Under the pieces are notes generated by a model. That model had not been told where the DNA came from and searched no databases. It worked only from the letters and a program-made list of their open reading frames with translations. A stretch of DNA of 64,000 nt from a bacterium. GTDB taxonomy: Bacteria; Acidobacteriota; Thermoanaerobaculia; Multivoradales; JAHEKO01. The DNA is taken from contig JAAENP010000099.1 of NCBI GenBank assembly GCA_024224155.1, positions 1 through 64,000 on the forward strand, written 5' to 3'. Both the position numbers and the translations under genes were made by a program. Of this stretch, positions 43,424 through 52,508 are shown in pieces. Every line of letters begins with the position of its first letter. Position 1 is the first letter of the stretch.

Positions 43424-43965
43424 GCAAACCTAAAATCGCGACGACCTCGCTGTGTGGCTGCTTTGGCTGCCACATGTCGTTACTCGATATCGATGAGCGA
43501 ATCTTGAAGCTGATCGAGCTGGTCGACTTCGACCGCTCACCGATCAATGACCTCAAGCACATTCAGGGCCCGGTTGACATCGGATTCGTCGAGGGCGGTT
43601 GCGCGAACGAGGAGAACGTCAAGGTACTGCAGGAGTTCCGCAAGAACTGCAGAGTATTGATCTCGGTCGGCGACTGCGCGATCAACGGCGGCATTCCGGC
43701 GATGCGCAACATGGTGCCGCTCGAGGAATGCTACGAAGAGGCCTTTGTCAACGGCCCGACCGTGGTGAATCCGACCGGTGAGGTGCCGAACGATGTCGAG
43801 ATCCCGCTGCTTCTCGACAAGGTCTACCCCTGCCACGAGGTGGTCAAGGTCGACTACCACCTGCCCGGGGGCCCGCCGTCTGCGGACACCCTCTGGGCGG
43901 CGCTCAGCGCGCTCCTGACGGACCAGCCGGTCGAGCTGCCCTACGAGCTCGTCAAGTACGACTAG
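43420..43965 (+). CDS. hoxY: [NiFe] hydrogenase small subunit HoxY
   Basis: 181 residues from ATG 43420. The proximal [4Fe-4S] cluster ligands are seen as LCGCFGCHMSLLD at the N-terminus, then FVEGGCANEENV, SVGDCAINGGIPAMRN and VYPCHEVVKVDYHLPGGPPS. The short form without a second ferredoxin-like domain and without a Tat signal is typical of the group 3d enzymes, which are cytosolic. It carries electrons from the Ni-Fe site of HoxH to HoxU. It is 9 nt before hoxH. Confidence 0.93.
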   Translation: MSKPKIATTSLCGCFGCHMSLLDIDERILKLIELVDFDRSPINDLKHIQGPVDIGFVEGGCANEENVKVLQEFRKNCRVLISVGDCAINGGIPAMRNMVPLEECYEEAFVNGPTVVNPTGEVPNDVEIPLLLDKVYPCHEVVKVDYHLPGGPPSADTLWAALSALLTDQPVELPYELVKYD

Positions 43966-43974
43966 GAGATACTC

Positions 43975-45429
43975 ATGCCGAACACCAAGACCGAGAGAAT
44001 CGTCATCGAGCCCGTCACCCGGGTCGAGGGTCACGGCAAGGTGACGATCCTGCTCGACGAAGACCGAAAGGTCTCGGAGGCTCGCCTCCATATTGTCGAG
44101 TTTCGCGGTTTCGAGCGGTTCATTCAGGGCCGTCCGTTCTGGGAGCTGCCGGTGCTGGTGCAGCGCCTGTGTGGAATCTGCCCGGTGAGCCATCATCTCT
44201 GCGCCGCCAAGGCGGTCGACGGCATTATTGGAGCGGATGAGCTCACTCCGACCGCCGAGAAAATGCGTCGGCTGATGCACTACGGCCAGATGTTTCAGTC
44301 TCACGCACTGCACTTCTTCCATCTGGCCTCGCCCGATCTTTTGTTCGGATTCGACGCCCCCGTGGAGAAGCGCAACGTCATCGGCGTCATTGCTGAGCAT
44401 CCGGACCTGGCCGTCCAAGGCGTCATGATGCGCAAGTTCGGCCAAGAGATCATCAAGGTCACGGCCGGCAAGAAGGTGCACGGAACCGGCGCCATTCCGG
44501 GCGGCATCAACAAGAACCTGTCGATCGCTGAGCGCGACGTCTTACTGGCCGAAATGGACCAGATGCTGGGGTGGAGCCTCGAAGCCGTGAAACTCGCCAA
44601 GGGCTATACCCTCGACAATATCGATTGGGTGGCGGCCTTCGGCTCTTTCGACTCCAACCACCTGTCCATCGTTCGACCGGACGGTGCCATGGACCTGTAC
44701 CACGGCAATCTCAGGGCGGTTGACTCCATGGGCGACTCGATCATCGATCAGGTGGATCCGAACGACTACCTGGACGTCATCGCCGAAGAAGTCAGGCCCT
44801 GGTCGTACATGAAGTTCCCGTTCTTGAAGAAACTCGGACCGGAGACCGGTTGGTACCGGGTCGGGCCGCTGGCGCGAGTCAACACTTGCGACTTCATCGA
44901 CACGCCGCTTGCCGAGGGGGCCAGGAAGGAGTTCTTCGAGGCGATCGGAGGCGGGGTTGGCGCTCCCTGCAACGTCACCATGGCCTACCACTGGGCTCGG
45001 ATGATCGAGCTCCTGCACTCCGCCGAGAAGATCGGTGAGTTGCTCCACGACCACGACCTTCAGGGCGAGGACATCGTGGTTCCGCCGGGCGAGCGCCGGG
45101 AGGAGTTCGTGGCCATGATCGAGGCGCCGCGGGGAACACTTACCCACCACTACCGGGTTGATGAGAGCGACCAGGTCACCATGGCGAATCTGATCGTTTC
45201 GACCACTTGCAACAACGAACCGATGAACCGCGCTGTGCGGGGAATCGCGGAAGAGCACCTGTCCGGAGTGTCCGAGATCACCGAGGGCCTTCTCAACCAC
45301 ATCGAGGTCGGGATTCGCGCGTATGATCCTTGCCTGTCGTGCGCGACTCACGCGATGGGACAGATGCCGCTCGAGGTGACCCTGCAAACCGCCGACGGCC
45401 AGACCATCGATCGGAGAACCAAGCCCTAA
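43975..45429 (+). CDS. hoxH: [NiFe] hydrogenase large subunit HoxH (group 3d)
   Basis: 484 residues from ATG 43975 with AGGAGATAC upstream. Nickel ligands: C66 and C69 in RLCGICPVSHH and C453 and C456 in DPCLSCATH. The 25 residues after His459 are the C-terminal extension to be cut by the maturation protease encoded directly downstream. With HoxF, U and Y it forms a bidirectional, cytosolic NAD-reducing hydrogenase. Unlike the second hydrogenase at the right edge, the nickel-binding cysteine here is an ordinary TGC/TGT cysteine. The stop overlaps the protease start (TAATG). Confidence 0.95.
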   Translation: MPNTKTERIVIEPVTRVEGHGKVTILLDEDRKVSEARLHIVEFRGFERFIQGRPFWELPVLVQRLCGICPVSHHLCAAKAVDGIIGADELTPTAEKMRRLMHYGQMFQSHALHFFHLASPDLLFGFDAPVEKRNVIGVIAEHPDLAVQGVMMRKFGQEIIKVTAGKKVHGTGAIPGGINKNLSIAERDVLLAEMDQMLGWSLEAVKLAKGYTLDNIDWVAAFGSFDSNHLSIVRPDGAMDLYHGNLRAVDSMGDSIIDQVDPNDYLDVIAEEVRPWSYMKFPFLKKLGPETGWYRVGPLARVNTCDFIDTPLAEGARKEFFEAIGGGVGAPCNVTMAYHWARMIELLHSAEKIGELLHDHDLQGEDIVVPPGERREEFVAMIEAPRGTLTHHYRVDESDQVTMANLIVSTTCNNEPMNRAVRGIAEEHLSGVSEITEGLLNHIEVGIRAYDPCLSCATHAMGQMPLEVTLQTADGQTIDRRTKP

Positions 45430-45956
45430 TGCCGAATTTCCGGACGTTGGTCCTGGGTTGGGGAAACCCCGGCCGCGGCGATGACGGATTGGGTCCGGCT
45501 CTGGCCGGAATAATCGAGGCCCAGGCCGACGACGGCCTCACGGTCGAGTCGGACTACCAACTGCAGGTCGAGGATGCGGCCGAGATCGCGCGCCACGACC
45601 GGGTTGTCTTCGTCGATGCGGACCGAAGCGGCCCCGAGCCGTTCTCGTGCCGCCGGCTCGCCCCGGCCGAAACGGGGCTCAGCTTCACTTCCCACAGCGT
45701 CAGCCCCGAGGCTCTGCTGAAGTTGACCGGCGAGCTGTTCGGCAGAGAGCCGGAAACCTGGTTGGTGGGGATTCGAGGCTATGACTTTGACACGTTTGAC
45801 GAGACTCTGAGCCCGCGCGCGCGGGCCAACCTGGCAGCGACTGCAGGTTTTCTCAGCGACGCCTTGCGCGATGGGTGTTTTGAGGAACGACCGGGTCCGG
45901 GGCGGAGCGAGTCAACATGCGGCGGCCGACCGGCCGATTCGGAGGATGTGAAATGA
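45429..45956 (+). CDS. hoxW: hydrogenase maturation protease for HoxH (HoxW type)
   Basis: 175 residues from ATG 45429. Signature of the HyaD/HoxW endopeptidases: LVLGWGNPGRGDDGLGPALA near residue 5 with the metal-binding Asp/Glu, the second acidic site VVFVDADRSGPEPF near 55, and the His of FTSHSVSPEALLKL near 88. It cuts the C-terminal peptide of HoxH after nickel insertion. The overlap with hoxH supports this pairing. Its stop overlaps the following response regulator start, which ties regulator and hydrogenase into one operon. Confidence 0.88.
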   Translation: MPNFRTLVLGWGNPGRGDDGLGPALAGIIEAQADDGLTVESDYQLQVEDAAEIARHDRVVFVDADRSGPEPFSCRRLAPAETGLSFTSHSVSPEALLKLTGELFGREPETWLVGIRGYDFDTFDETLSPRARANLAATAGFLSDALRDGCFEERPGPGRSESTCGGRPADSEDVK

Positions 45957-46345
45957 CCGAGAAGAAGCCGTTGGTTCTGTGTATCGACGATGACCCCGAT
46001 ATTCTTTCGTACTTGGAGATCGTCCTGGAAGCCGAAGGATTTGATTTCGCCGGCGCCGCGAGCGCCGAAGAAGGACTGCTCGAGTACAAGAAGGCCGTTC
46101 CCGATGTGATTATTCTCGACTTGATGATGGAAGAGGTCGATGCCGGGACCGGTTTCGCGAGAGAGCTCAAGCTGCTCGACAACGAGGCCCCGGTCTTCAT
46201 GCTGAGCTCCGTCGGCGACAATCTCAGCATGACGACCGACTACGCCGCCCTGGGGCTCGCCGGGATCTTCCAGAAGCCGCTCGAGAAGGACCGCCTGTTA
46301 GCGGTTCTGCGTGCGGCGCTGCCGGCCGTCGAAGCTACAGGTTGA
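45953..46345 (+). CDS. single-domain response regulator linked to the Hox hydrogenase
   Basis: 130 residues from ATG 45953, overlapping hoxW by ATGA. A lone receiver domain: LVLCIDDDPDILSYLEIVLE (acidic pair), phospho-acceptor Asp in IILDLMMEEVDAGTGF, FMLSSVGDN, and the Lys of IFQKPLEK. There is no DNA-binding or enzyme domain, so it must act on a protein partner. The histidine kinase gene at 46429-48360, on the opposite strand and ending 84 nt away, is the likely partner. A closely similar set (protease, single receiver, kinase) lies beside the second hydrogenase at 60205-62545. Confidence 0.88.
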   Translation: MTEKKPLVLCIDDDPDILSYLEIVLEAEGFDFAGAASAEEGLLEYKKAVPDVIILDLMMEEVDAGTGFARELKLLDNEAPVFMLSSVGDNLSMTTDYAALGLAGIFQKPLEKDRLLAVLRAALPAVEATG

Positions 46346-46392
46346 GACCTCGCGCCGAGGCGACACCGGCGGCCTACCATCGGTAGCCAAGA

Positions 46393-46414
46393 CGGTCGGT
46401 CTCCGTGCCGACCG
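46393..46414. terminator. hairpin between convergent genes
   Basis: CGGTCGG and CCGACCG make a 7-bp stem with an 8-nt loop in the 83-nt space between the receiver gene and the convergent kinase gene. A T-run is missing on both strands; a two-way terminator is possible. Confidence 0.3.
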
Positions 46415-46428
46415 AACCGCGCCGCGAT

Positions 46429-48360
46429 CTAAGAGGGGGTCCTTTCCGGTCGCGCGTTGAGGGCTGCCTCCCGATCGAGCGGAAGCGTGATCGTGACTTT
46501 GGTGCCCTGCCCCTCCTCGCTGCTCAGATCGAGCTCGCCGGCGTGACGTTCGACCGTTTGTTTGACCAGTACGAGACCCAGGCCGGTGCCGAGTGCGGTC
46601 GTCCGGCGGGCGTTGCTCGCTCGGAAGAACTCGCGGAAGAGTTTGCCCTTCTCGTCGCTGGGGATTCCGATGCCGGTGTCCTCGACCTCGATCCTCACCG
46701 AGGCGGTGTCGGGGTGCTCGAAACGGACTTCGACCCGGCCTCCCTCGGGCGTGTATTTGATCGCGTTCGAGACCAGGTTGTCCATGAGGCTCTCGAGAAG
46801 CCCGAGGCCGCTGGCGATTGGGGGTAGGTCGGCATCGGCGGGGACCCGAAAGGCGGGAGCCTGTGCGGCGGCTTCGTTCTTGAAGGTCTGTTCGGTATAG
46901 CGCGCCAAAGCGCCGAGGTCGACGACCACGTCTTCGATCTCGCGGCTTCGATCCCGGGTCCGGGCAATGGCCAGGAGTTCGCCGATGGTCTGGTTGAGCG
47001 CTCTCAGCCGGCTCTCGAGACGATCCAGGTGATCTCTCTGCGGCTCGGCCAGCTCACCCAGATAGCCCTCGGTCAGGAGGTCTATGATGCTCAGGCCCGC
47101 GGCCAGGGGAGCCCGCAAGTTATGCGCAACCTCGAGCATGAACTCGGTGCGCTCGCGCATCAGGGTCTCGATTGCCTCATAGGCTCGGGCGTGATCGATG
47201 GCGATGGCCACGAGCTCGGCTGCGAGCTGAAGAAAGTCGTGATCGCGAGCACTGAACCGGTCGCACGAGCGGTCGTAAAAGCCCAAGGTTCCGATCACCC
47301 GGTCCTCGACCTTCAGTGGCGCCAGCACCGCGGACCGGATCCCGAGCTCGCGCAGCTCTTCCTGCAGCTGCATCTGGTCGCCGCTTTCGAGGCGGCTCTC
47401 CAAGAGGATCTTCTCCTCGACGACCCGCTGGTTGATCGGGCTTTGGTCCACGTAGACGACCTTGTCGGCGGTGACACTGGCGGGAAGGCCATGAGCCGCC
47501 ACGTAACGAAGCTCTTTGCCGTCTTCGCTCAGGAGTTTGACCGCGACGGCTTGGACTTTCGTGACCTTGGACAGCTCTTCGGTGACCGTCTCGAGTAGCG
47601 GCTGCATCCGCCGCTCCGCGCCGATTGCCGAGAGCATGCGGTAGAGGCTTCTCAGTCGGACGTTGGCCCGCGCGACGCTGGAGGTCGCGTCGGCGAGATC
47701 TCCGACCCTGGCCCGGAGACGGTCCGCGAGGCGGCCGACAATTCCGGCCGTAAAGAAGAGGGTTGCAGTGAAAGCCGACAGGACGACTATCGCGTAGGGC
47801 GGCTGATCGAGATAGTGGAGCGGCGCCGCGCGGTAGGCGACATGGTGGCATTGAAGCCAGCCTCCGATCTGTCCGATGAGAAAGATCCAGAGTCCTCCGG
47901 CGGCGACACCGGCCAGGGCGTAAGCGGTGCCGGTCGGAAACTGGATCGCGGCGATGATGACGTGGAAGATGAGGAACACCGATAGCGGGCTCGAGACACC
48001 GCCGGTGTAGTAAATGAGTAGGAACATCGCCGCGTAGTCGACGAACACCCCAGTCGTAGTGAAGATCCGATTCAGGCGCGGATCGGCCTCGATCCGATTG
48101 CGATGACGGCTGTACACCCAGGCAAACAGAGCGTTGTAGGCGGGGCTCGCAAGAGCAATGATCAGGATCGGCACGACCTGAAACTCGAAGCCCAGTGCTC
48201 TCCCGGCGGCGACCGCGACGATCATCAGTGGAGCCACGGCCCAGCGCAGGCGGATTTGCCAGAAGCCCTGATGTCCCCAGAGCCGCGGCAGACCGTCACG
48301 TCCTGCAGCCAGGTCCAACGTGAATCGCCTTCTGGGACGTTTGCGGCGGTCGATGTTCAT
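46429..48360 (-). CDS. membrane sensor histidine kinase with GAF domain
   Basis: 643 residues from ATG 48360. The first 210 residues contain about six hydrophobic helices with IYYTGGVSSPLSVFLIFHVI and a Cys-His segment (WLQCHHVAYR) between late helices. A GAF domain covers about 245-400 (RMQPLLETVTEELSKVTKVQ, APLKVEDRVIGTLGFYDRSC), then HisKA with the phospho-histidine in EVAHNLRAPLAAG and an HATPase (DNLVSNAIKYTPEGG, DTGIGIPSDEKG, GTGLGLVLVKQ). The membrane sensor is of the same family as that of the kinase at 60205-61602. It converges on the hox operon, whose last gene is a lone receiver. The signal is unknown; redox or quinone state is a guess. Confidence 0.88.
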   Translation of the reverse strand: MNIDRRKRPRRRFTLDLAAGRDGLPRLWGHQGFWQIRLRWAVAPLMIVAVAAGRALGFEFQVVPILIIALASPAYNALFAWVYSRHRNRIEADPRLNRIFTTTGVFVDYAAMFLLIYYTGGVSSPLSVFLIFHVIIAAIQFPTGTAYALAGVAAGGLWIFLIGQIGGWLQCHHVAYRAAPLHYLDQPPYAIVVLSAFTATLFFTAGIVGRLADRLRARVGDLADATSSVARANVRLRSLYRMLSAIGAERRMQPLLETVTEELSKVTKVQAVAVKLLSEDGKELRYVAAHGLPASVTADKVVYVDQSPINQRVVEEKILLESRLESGDQMQLQEELRELGIRSAVLAPLKVEDRVIGTLGFYDRSCDRFSARDHDFLQLAAELVAIAIDHARAYEAIETLMRERTEFMLEVAHNLRAPLAAGLSIIDLLTEGYLGELAEPQRDHLDRLESRLRALNQTIGELLAIARTRDRSREIEDVVVDLGALARYTEQTFKNEAAAQAPAFRVPADADLPPIASGLGLLESLMDNLVSNAIKYTPEGGRVEVRFEHPDTASVRIEVEDTGIGIPSDEKGKLFREFFRASNARRTTALGTGLGLVLVKQTVERHAGELDLSSEEGQGTKVTITLPLDREAALNARPERTPS

Positions 48361-48751
48361 CACCGTCCTCAGGCCCAAGCTCGGACCAAGGGTACCCTCG
48401 GCTGATCGGTTGGCGGAGTAGTGGCCGGCCCGCGGGCGGCTTCCATGGTGCACCACTCGGCGCGCTCTGAGACTTCGGTGAGAATTGGCGACGAAAGACG
48501 ATGGGCCATACTGAGCTCTCAAGTCTCGCTGTTGATCCGGCGGCGCTCAAGCCGTTGTCGACGGACCCGGCGCGGGACGTCACCGTTCGAAGAAACCGCA
48601 TTTCAGCATGAAATGCGGCCCGGTGCGCGGCAATACCCGAAGGGGTGGGCCTCACGACGGCGGAACCAGCGCCGCCACCGGCCAGGAGTCCAAGCGGGTC
48701 ACCGTGCCTGCTGCCAGGACGGGAGTAGCGAGCGTATGATCACGCTCGAGG
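48361..48751. other. divergent intergenic region between kinase and hypF
   Basis: About 390 nt separate the kinase start and hypF. Both promoters must lie here. The one striking element is the perfect palindrome at 48596-48618. I see no gene, no tRNA and no clear sigma-54 (GG-N10-GC) promoter at the expected distance. Confidence 0.5.
48596..48618. promoter_or_regulatory. perfect inverted repeat upstream of hypFCDE
   Basis: CCGCATTTC-AGCAT-GAAATGCGG is a 9-bp perfect inverted repeat with a 5-nt centre, about 134 nt before hypF. In its middle TTTCA and TGAAA face each other. It could bind a dimeric activator controlling the maturation operon or the divergent kinase gene. Confidence 0.45.
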
Positions 48752-51094
48752 TTGACCTTGTCTTCGGCTACGACACAGCGCTTGCGCCTCGAGATTTCGG
48801 GCGCGGTTCAGGGGGTTGGATTCAGGCCCTTCGTGTATCGCCTCGCCCGTGAAGCACGGATTGCGGGCTGGGTCCTCAACGACAGCCGGGGTGTCATCCT
48901 GGAAGTGGAGGGTGGGCATGCGGTGCTCGAGCGATTTGCCGAGAGAGTCCGGAGTGAGCATCCGGAGCATGCAGTGCTTGATCGTTTCGACTCGGCCTGG
49001 CTCGAGCCGGTGGGCCTGAGCGGCTTCGAGATCCGATCGAGCGAAGGAGCTGGAGACAAGACAGTGTCGGTGCTGCCGGACATCGCTACCTGCGGCCAGT
49101 GCCTTCGGGAGGTACTCGGCAGGGACAATCGACGCTACGGTTACCCGTTCACCAATTGCACCGATTGCGGACCTAGGTTCTCGATCATCGAGTCGCTGCC
49201 GTACGACCGCCCCAATACGACCATGCGCGGCTTTATCATGTGTGAGCGGTGCCAGCGGGAATACGAGGACCCCGCCGATCGGCGCTTCCACGCTCAGCCC
49301 AACGCCTGTGCTGAGTGTGGTCCTCGCCTCACTCTCGCGAATAGCGTGGGCAGAGAACTGGCTCGCGGGGAAGCAGCCTTGAAGGCGGCGGCGGCGGCGG
49401 TTCGCCGGGGACGAATCGTCGCGGTCAAGGGCCTGGGCGGGTTCCACTTGATGGTGGATGCGACTGACGGCGAGGCAGTGGCCTTGCTGCGTCGGCGCAA
49501 GGGTCGCTATGAAAAACCACTGGCTCTGATGGTGCGCCATCTCGACGAGGTCCGCGCCCTGGTCAAGGTCGCGACCGCGGCGGCTGATCTCCTGACTTCG
49601 TCACGGGCCCCGATCGTGCTTCTGCCCAGGCTTGCCGAGTCGGAGATCGCCGACGGAGTGGCTCCCGGGAATCCGAACCTGGGTGTAATGCTCGCCTACA
49701 CCCCGCTTCACCATCTCTTACTGGCTGAAATCGACAAGCCGGTGGTAGCTACCAGCGGCAATCTGTCGGACGAGCCGATTGCGATCGACAATGAAGAGGC
49801 ACTGGCGCGGCTGGCTCGAATCGCGGACTTGTTTCTCCTACACGACCGGCCGATCGAGCGTCATGTCGACGACAGCGTGTTCCACATGGTGGAAGAACAG
49901 GCCCAGCCACTTCGGCGGGCGCGAGGCTGGGCACCACTGCCGGTTTCGGTGCCGGCGGAGTTGCCGTGCATTCTGGGAGTGGGTGCACATCTCAAGAACA
50001 CCGTAGCGCTCGCCGTCGGTGACAAGGTTTTCATCAGCCAGCACATCGGCGACATGGAGACGCCCCAGGCGGTCGCGGCCTTTGAGCGCGTGATCGAGGA
50101 CTTTCTGGATCTCTACGAGGTGCTGCCGGTAGCGATTGCGCGGGATCTTCATCCCGACTACCACTCGTCTCGTTGGCCGGCGGCCACGATTCTCAAACCA
50201 CTGGCAGCGCTTCCGACGATCGCGGTGCAGCATCATCACGCCCATCTCGCCGCCTGCCTGGCGGATAACGACGAGCCGGGCAAGGCGCTCGGCGTGATCT
50301 GGGACGGGACCGGCTATGGCACCGATGGCTCGGTGTGGGGCGGCGAGTTTCTCTCGGGGGACGCGGCCGCCTTCGAGCGCGTGGCCTCGCTGCGACCGTT
50401 CCGACTGCCGGGCGGCGATGCCGCGGTGAGAGAGCCTCGACGGGTCGCGCTGGCTCTGTTGTGGGAGACCTTCGGCGAGGCTGGGTTCGAGCGCCACGAT
50501 CTGGCCTCGGTTCGAAGTTTCGAGAACGGCGAGCGGGCGCCACTGGCCCGGATGCTCGCGAGCGGTTTCGGCTCGCCGGTGACCACCAGCGCGGGCCGGT
50601 TGTTCGACGGTGTGGCCGCACTGCTGGATTTGCGCCAGAGGGTGGCGTTCGAGGGGCAGGCGGCGATGGCGCTCGAGTTCATCGCGGACCGCGAGGAGCG
50701 GGGTGCCTATCCGTTGCCTCTCGAGTCACGTGAAGCCGGTAGCGAGACGAGCCATCACGACGGCTTGTCGGTGGCGCTCGAACTGGACTGGCGGCCTCTG
50801 GTCGAGGCGGTGCTTGGCGATTTCCGGCGGGGCATCGCAGTGGGTATCATTGCGGCCAGGTTTCATCGTGCTCTGGTCGAGGCCATCGTGGACGTCGCCA
50901 GCGAGCTGGGAGAAGAGCGCGTGGCTCTCGCCGGAGGGTGCTTTCAGAACCGGCTGCTGTCGGAGTGGTCGGCCGAGCGGTTGCGTCGGGCCGGCTTCGA
51001 GGTTCTGATGCATCGACGGTTGCCGCCCAACGATGGCAGTATCAGCTTTGGACAGGTGGTTGTTGCAGCGGCCCGGCTCGAGAGAGGAGTCTGA
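48752..51094 (+). CDS. hypF: carbamoyltransferase HypF
   Basis: 780 residues from TTG 48752; a TTG two codons later, better spaced from GAGG, is equally possible, and an in-frame stop at 48737 limits extension. Domains in order: acylphosphatase-like (LEISGAVQGVGFRPFVYRLA), zinc region with repeated CxxC pairs (CGQCLREVLG, NCTDCGPRFS, MCERCQREYE, CAECGPRL), YrdC-like (VKGLGGFHLMVDATDGEAV) and a Kae1-like carbamoyl-transferase part with HHHAHLAAC and WDGTGYGTDGSVWGGEF. It makes the cyanide ligands of the [NiFe] active site from carbamoyl phosphate with HypE. First gene of hypFCDE; hypA and hypB are not in the window. Confidence 0.95.
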   Translation: MTLSSATTQRLRLEISGAVQGVGFRPFVYRLAREARIAGWVLNDSRGVILEVEGGHAVLERFAERVRSEHPEHAVLDRFDSAWLEPVGLSGFEIRSSEGAGDKTVSVLPDIATCGQCLREVLGRDNRRYGYPFTNCTDCGPRFSIIESLPYDRPNTTMRGFIMCERCQREYEDPADRRFHAQPNACAECGPRLTLANSVGRELARGEAALKAAAAAVRRGRIVAVKGLGGFHLMVDATDGEAVALLRRRKGRYEKPLALMVRHLDEVRALVKVATAAADLLTSSRAPIVLLPRLAESEIADGVAPGNPNLGVMLAYTPLHHLLLAEIDKPVVATSGNLSDEPIAIDNEEALARLARIADLFLLHDRPIERHVDDSVFHMVEEQAQPLRRARGWAPLPVSVPAELPCILGVGAHLKNTVALAVGDKVFISQHIGDMETPQAVAAFERVIEDFLDLYEVLPVAIARDLHPDYHSSRWPAATILKPLAALPTIAVQHHHAHLAACLADNDEPGKALGVIWDGTGYGTDGSVWGGEFLSGDAAAFERVASLRPFRLPGGDAAVREPRRVALALLWETFGEAGFERHDLASVRSFENGERAPLARMLASGFGSPVTTSAGRLFDGVAALLDLRQRVAFEGQAAMALEFIADREERGAYPLPLESREAGSETSHHDGLSVALELDWRPLVEAVLGDFRRGIAVGIIAARFHRALVEAIVDVASELGEERVALAGGCFQNRLLSEWSAERLRRAGFEVLMHRRLPPNDGSISFGQVVVAAARLERGV

Positions 51095-51097
51095 ACA

Positions 51098-51391
51098 ATG
51101 TGTCTTGGCGTTCCAGGCAAGGTGGTTTCGATCGAGGAGAATCCGCTCGGCATGAATATGGGCCGAGTCAGCTTCGGCGGCATCGTCAAGGAGGTGTGCC
51201 TCGCCTACACGCCCGAGGCCGAGATCGGGGACTATGTCGTGGTTCATGTCGGCTTCGCGATCAGCAAGATCGATGAAGACGAGGCGGCGAAGGTGTTCGA
51301 GTATCTGAGGGAGATGGACGAGCTCGGCGAGCTCGAAGTGCCGCAGCCGGGCGAGGTCCCAGGGGACGAGACTCGTGGGGGCGCGGCATGA
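51098..51391 (+). CDS. hypC: hydrogenase assembly chaperone HypC
   Basis: 97 residues from ATG 51098 with GAGAGGAG upstream. The N-terminal [12 protein letters not shown] contains the essential Cys2 after Met removal, and the OB-like body with [17 protein letters not shown] is standard. It holds iron with HypD during ligand delivery and docks on the large subunit. The C-terminus is about 15 residues longer than in E. coli HypC and rich in Glu/Gly/Pro. The gene lies 3 nt after hypF and overlaps hypD by ATGA. Confidence 0.95.
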   Translation: MCLGVPGKVVSIEENPLGMNMGRVSFGGIVKEVCLAYTPEAEIGDYVVVHVGFAISKIDEDEAAKVFEYLREMDELGELEVPQPGEVPGDETRGGAA

Positions 51392-52482
51392 GGTTTGTCG
51401 ACGAGTATCGCTCCGAGCCCGAGGCCCGGAAATTCGTCGACGCGATCCATGGTGTTGTTACCAAGCCCTGGAGCTTGATGGAGATCTGCGGAGGCCAGAC
51501 CCACACTCTGATCAAGTCCGGCATCGATCGGCTCTTGCCGGAGCAGGTGACGTTGGTTCACGGCCCGGGGTGCCCGGTGTGCGTGACGCCGCTCGAGCAG
51601 ATCGAGCGCGCCCTCGCGATCGCCCGGCGGCCGGAGGTGATCTTCACCTCCTTCGGCGACATGTTGAGAGTGCCCGGAACGTCGGCGGATCTCCTGAGTG
51701 TCAAGTCGCAAGGCGGCGACGTCCGCATCGTCTATTCGCCACTGGACGCGGTTAAACTCGCGGAGCAGAATCCGAACCGTCAGGTGGTGTTTTTCGCCGT
51801 CGGCTTCGAGACGACGGCGCCTGCTAACGCCATGTCGGTATGGACCGCCCACAGACAAGGATTGGAGAACTTCTCGATTCTGTGCTCGCACGTTCTGGTG
51901 CCGCCGGCGATGGAGGCTATCTTGAGCGCGCCGCACAATCAGGTACAGGGTTTCATGGCCGCGGGGCACGTCTGCGCGGTGATGGGCTACTGGCAGTACG
52001 GGCCGATCGCCGACAAGTACGAGATTCCGATCGTGGTGACCGGATTTGAGCCGTTGGATCTGCTCCAGGGCTGCTACATGACATTGAAGGCTCTCGAGGA
52101 AGGACGCTCGGGCGTTGAGAATCAGTACACACGGTCGGTCACCTACGAAGGCAACCGGCCCGCGCAGAGACTGCTTCGCCAAGTCTTCGAGCCGTGCGAC
52201 CGTGCCTGGCGGGGCATCGGTTCGATCCCGGAGAGCGGGTATCGGCTGCGATCTGAGTATGCCACCTACGACGCCGAGACCCGATTTGACGTTGGCGATA
52301 TCGAGGCCGCAGAATCCGAAGAGTGCATCGCCGGCGAGATCTTGCAGGGCTTGCGGAAACCGCACGAGTGCTCGGCCTTCGGATCCAAATGCACACCGGA
52401 GAATCCTTTGGGCGCGCCGATGGTGTCGTCGGAAGGCGCTTGCGCGGCGTACTACCACTACGGCCGGGTGAAAGTCTCCTGA
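51388..52482 (+). CDS. hypD: hydrogenase iron-ligand assembly protein HypD
   Basis: 364 residues from ATG 51388. The conserved cysteine motifs are intact: [54 protein letters not shown], and the C-terminal [4Fe-4S] ligand set with [20 protein letters not shown] and SEGACAAYY. HypD carries the Fe(CN)2CO unit with HypC and moves electrons for ligand attachment. The length (about 370) fits. It is 26 nt before hypE in the same operon. Confidence 0.95.
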   Translation: MRFVDEYRSEPEARKFVDAIHGVVTKPWSLMEICGGQTHTLIKSGIDRLLPEQVTLVHGPGCPVCVTPLEQIERALAIARRPEVIFTSFGDMLRVPGTSADLLSVKSQGGDVRIVYSPLDAVKLAEQNPNRQVVFFAVGFETTAPANAMSVWTAHRQGLENFSILCSHVLVPPAMEAILSAPHNQVQGFMAAGHVCAVMGYWQYGPIADKYEIPIVVTGFEPLDLLQGCYMTLKALEEGRSGVENQYTRSVTYEGNRPAQRLLRQVFEPCDRAWRGIGSIPESGYRLRSEYATYDAETRFDVGDIEAAESEECIAGEILQGLRKPHECSAFGSKCTPENPLGAPMVSSEGACAAYYHYGRVKVS

Positions 52483-52508
52483 CCGACCACTCGGAGAGTA
52501 GGGGAGTC

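Noticed and set aside
43975-45429. Second selenocysteine hydrogenase
   Set aside because: HoxH has a normal TGC codon in DPCLSCATH; only the right-edge large subunit has an in-frame TGA.
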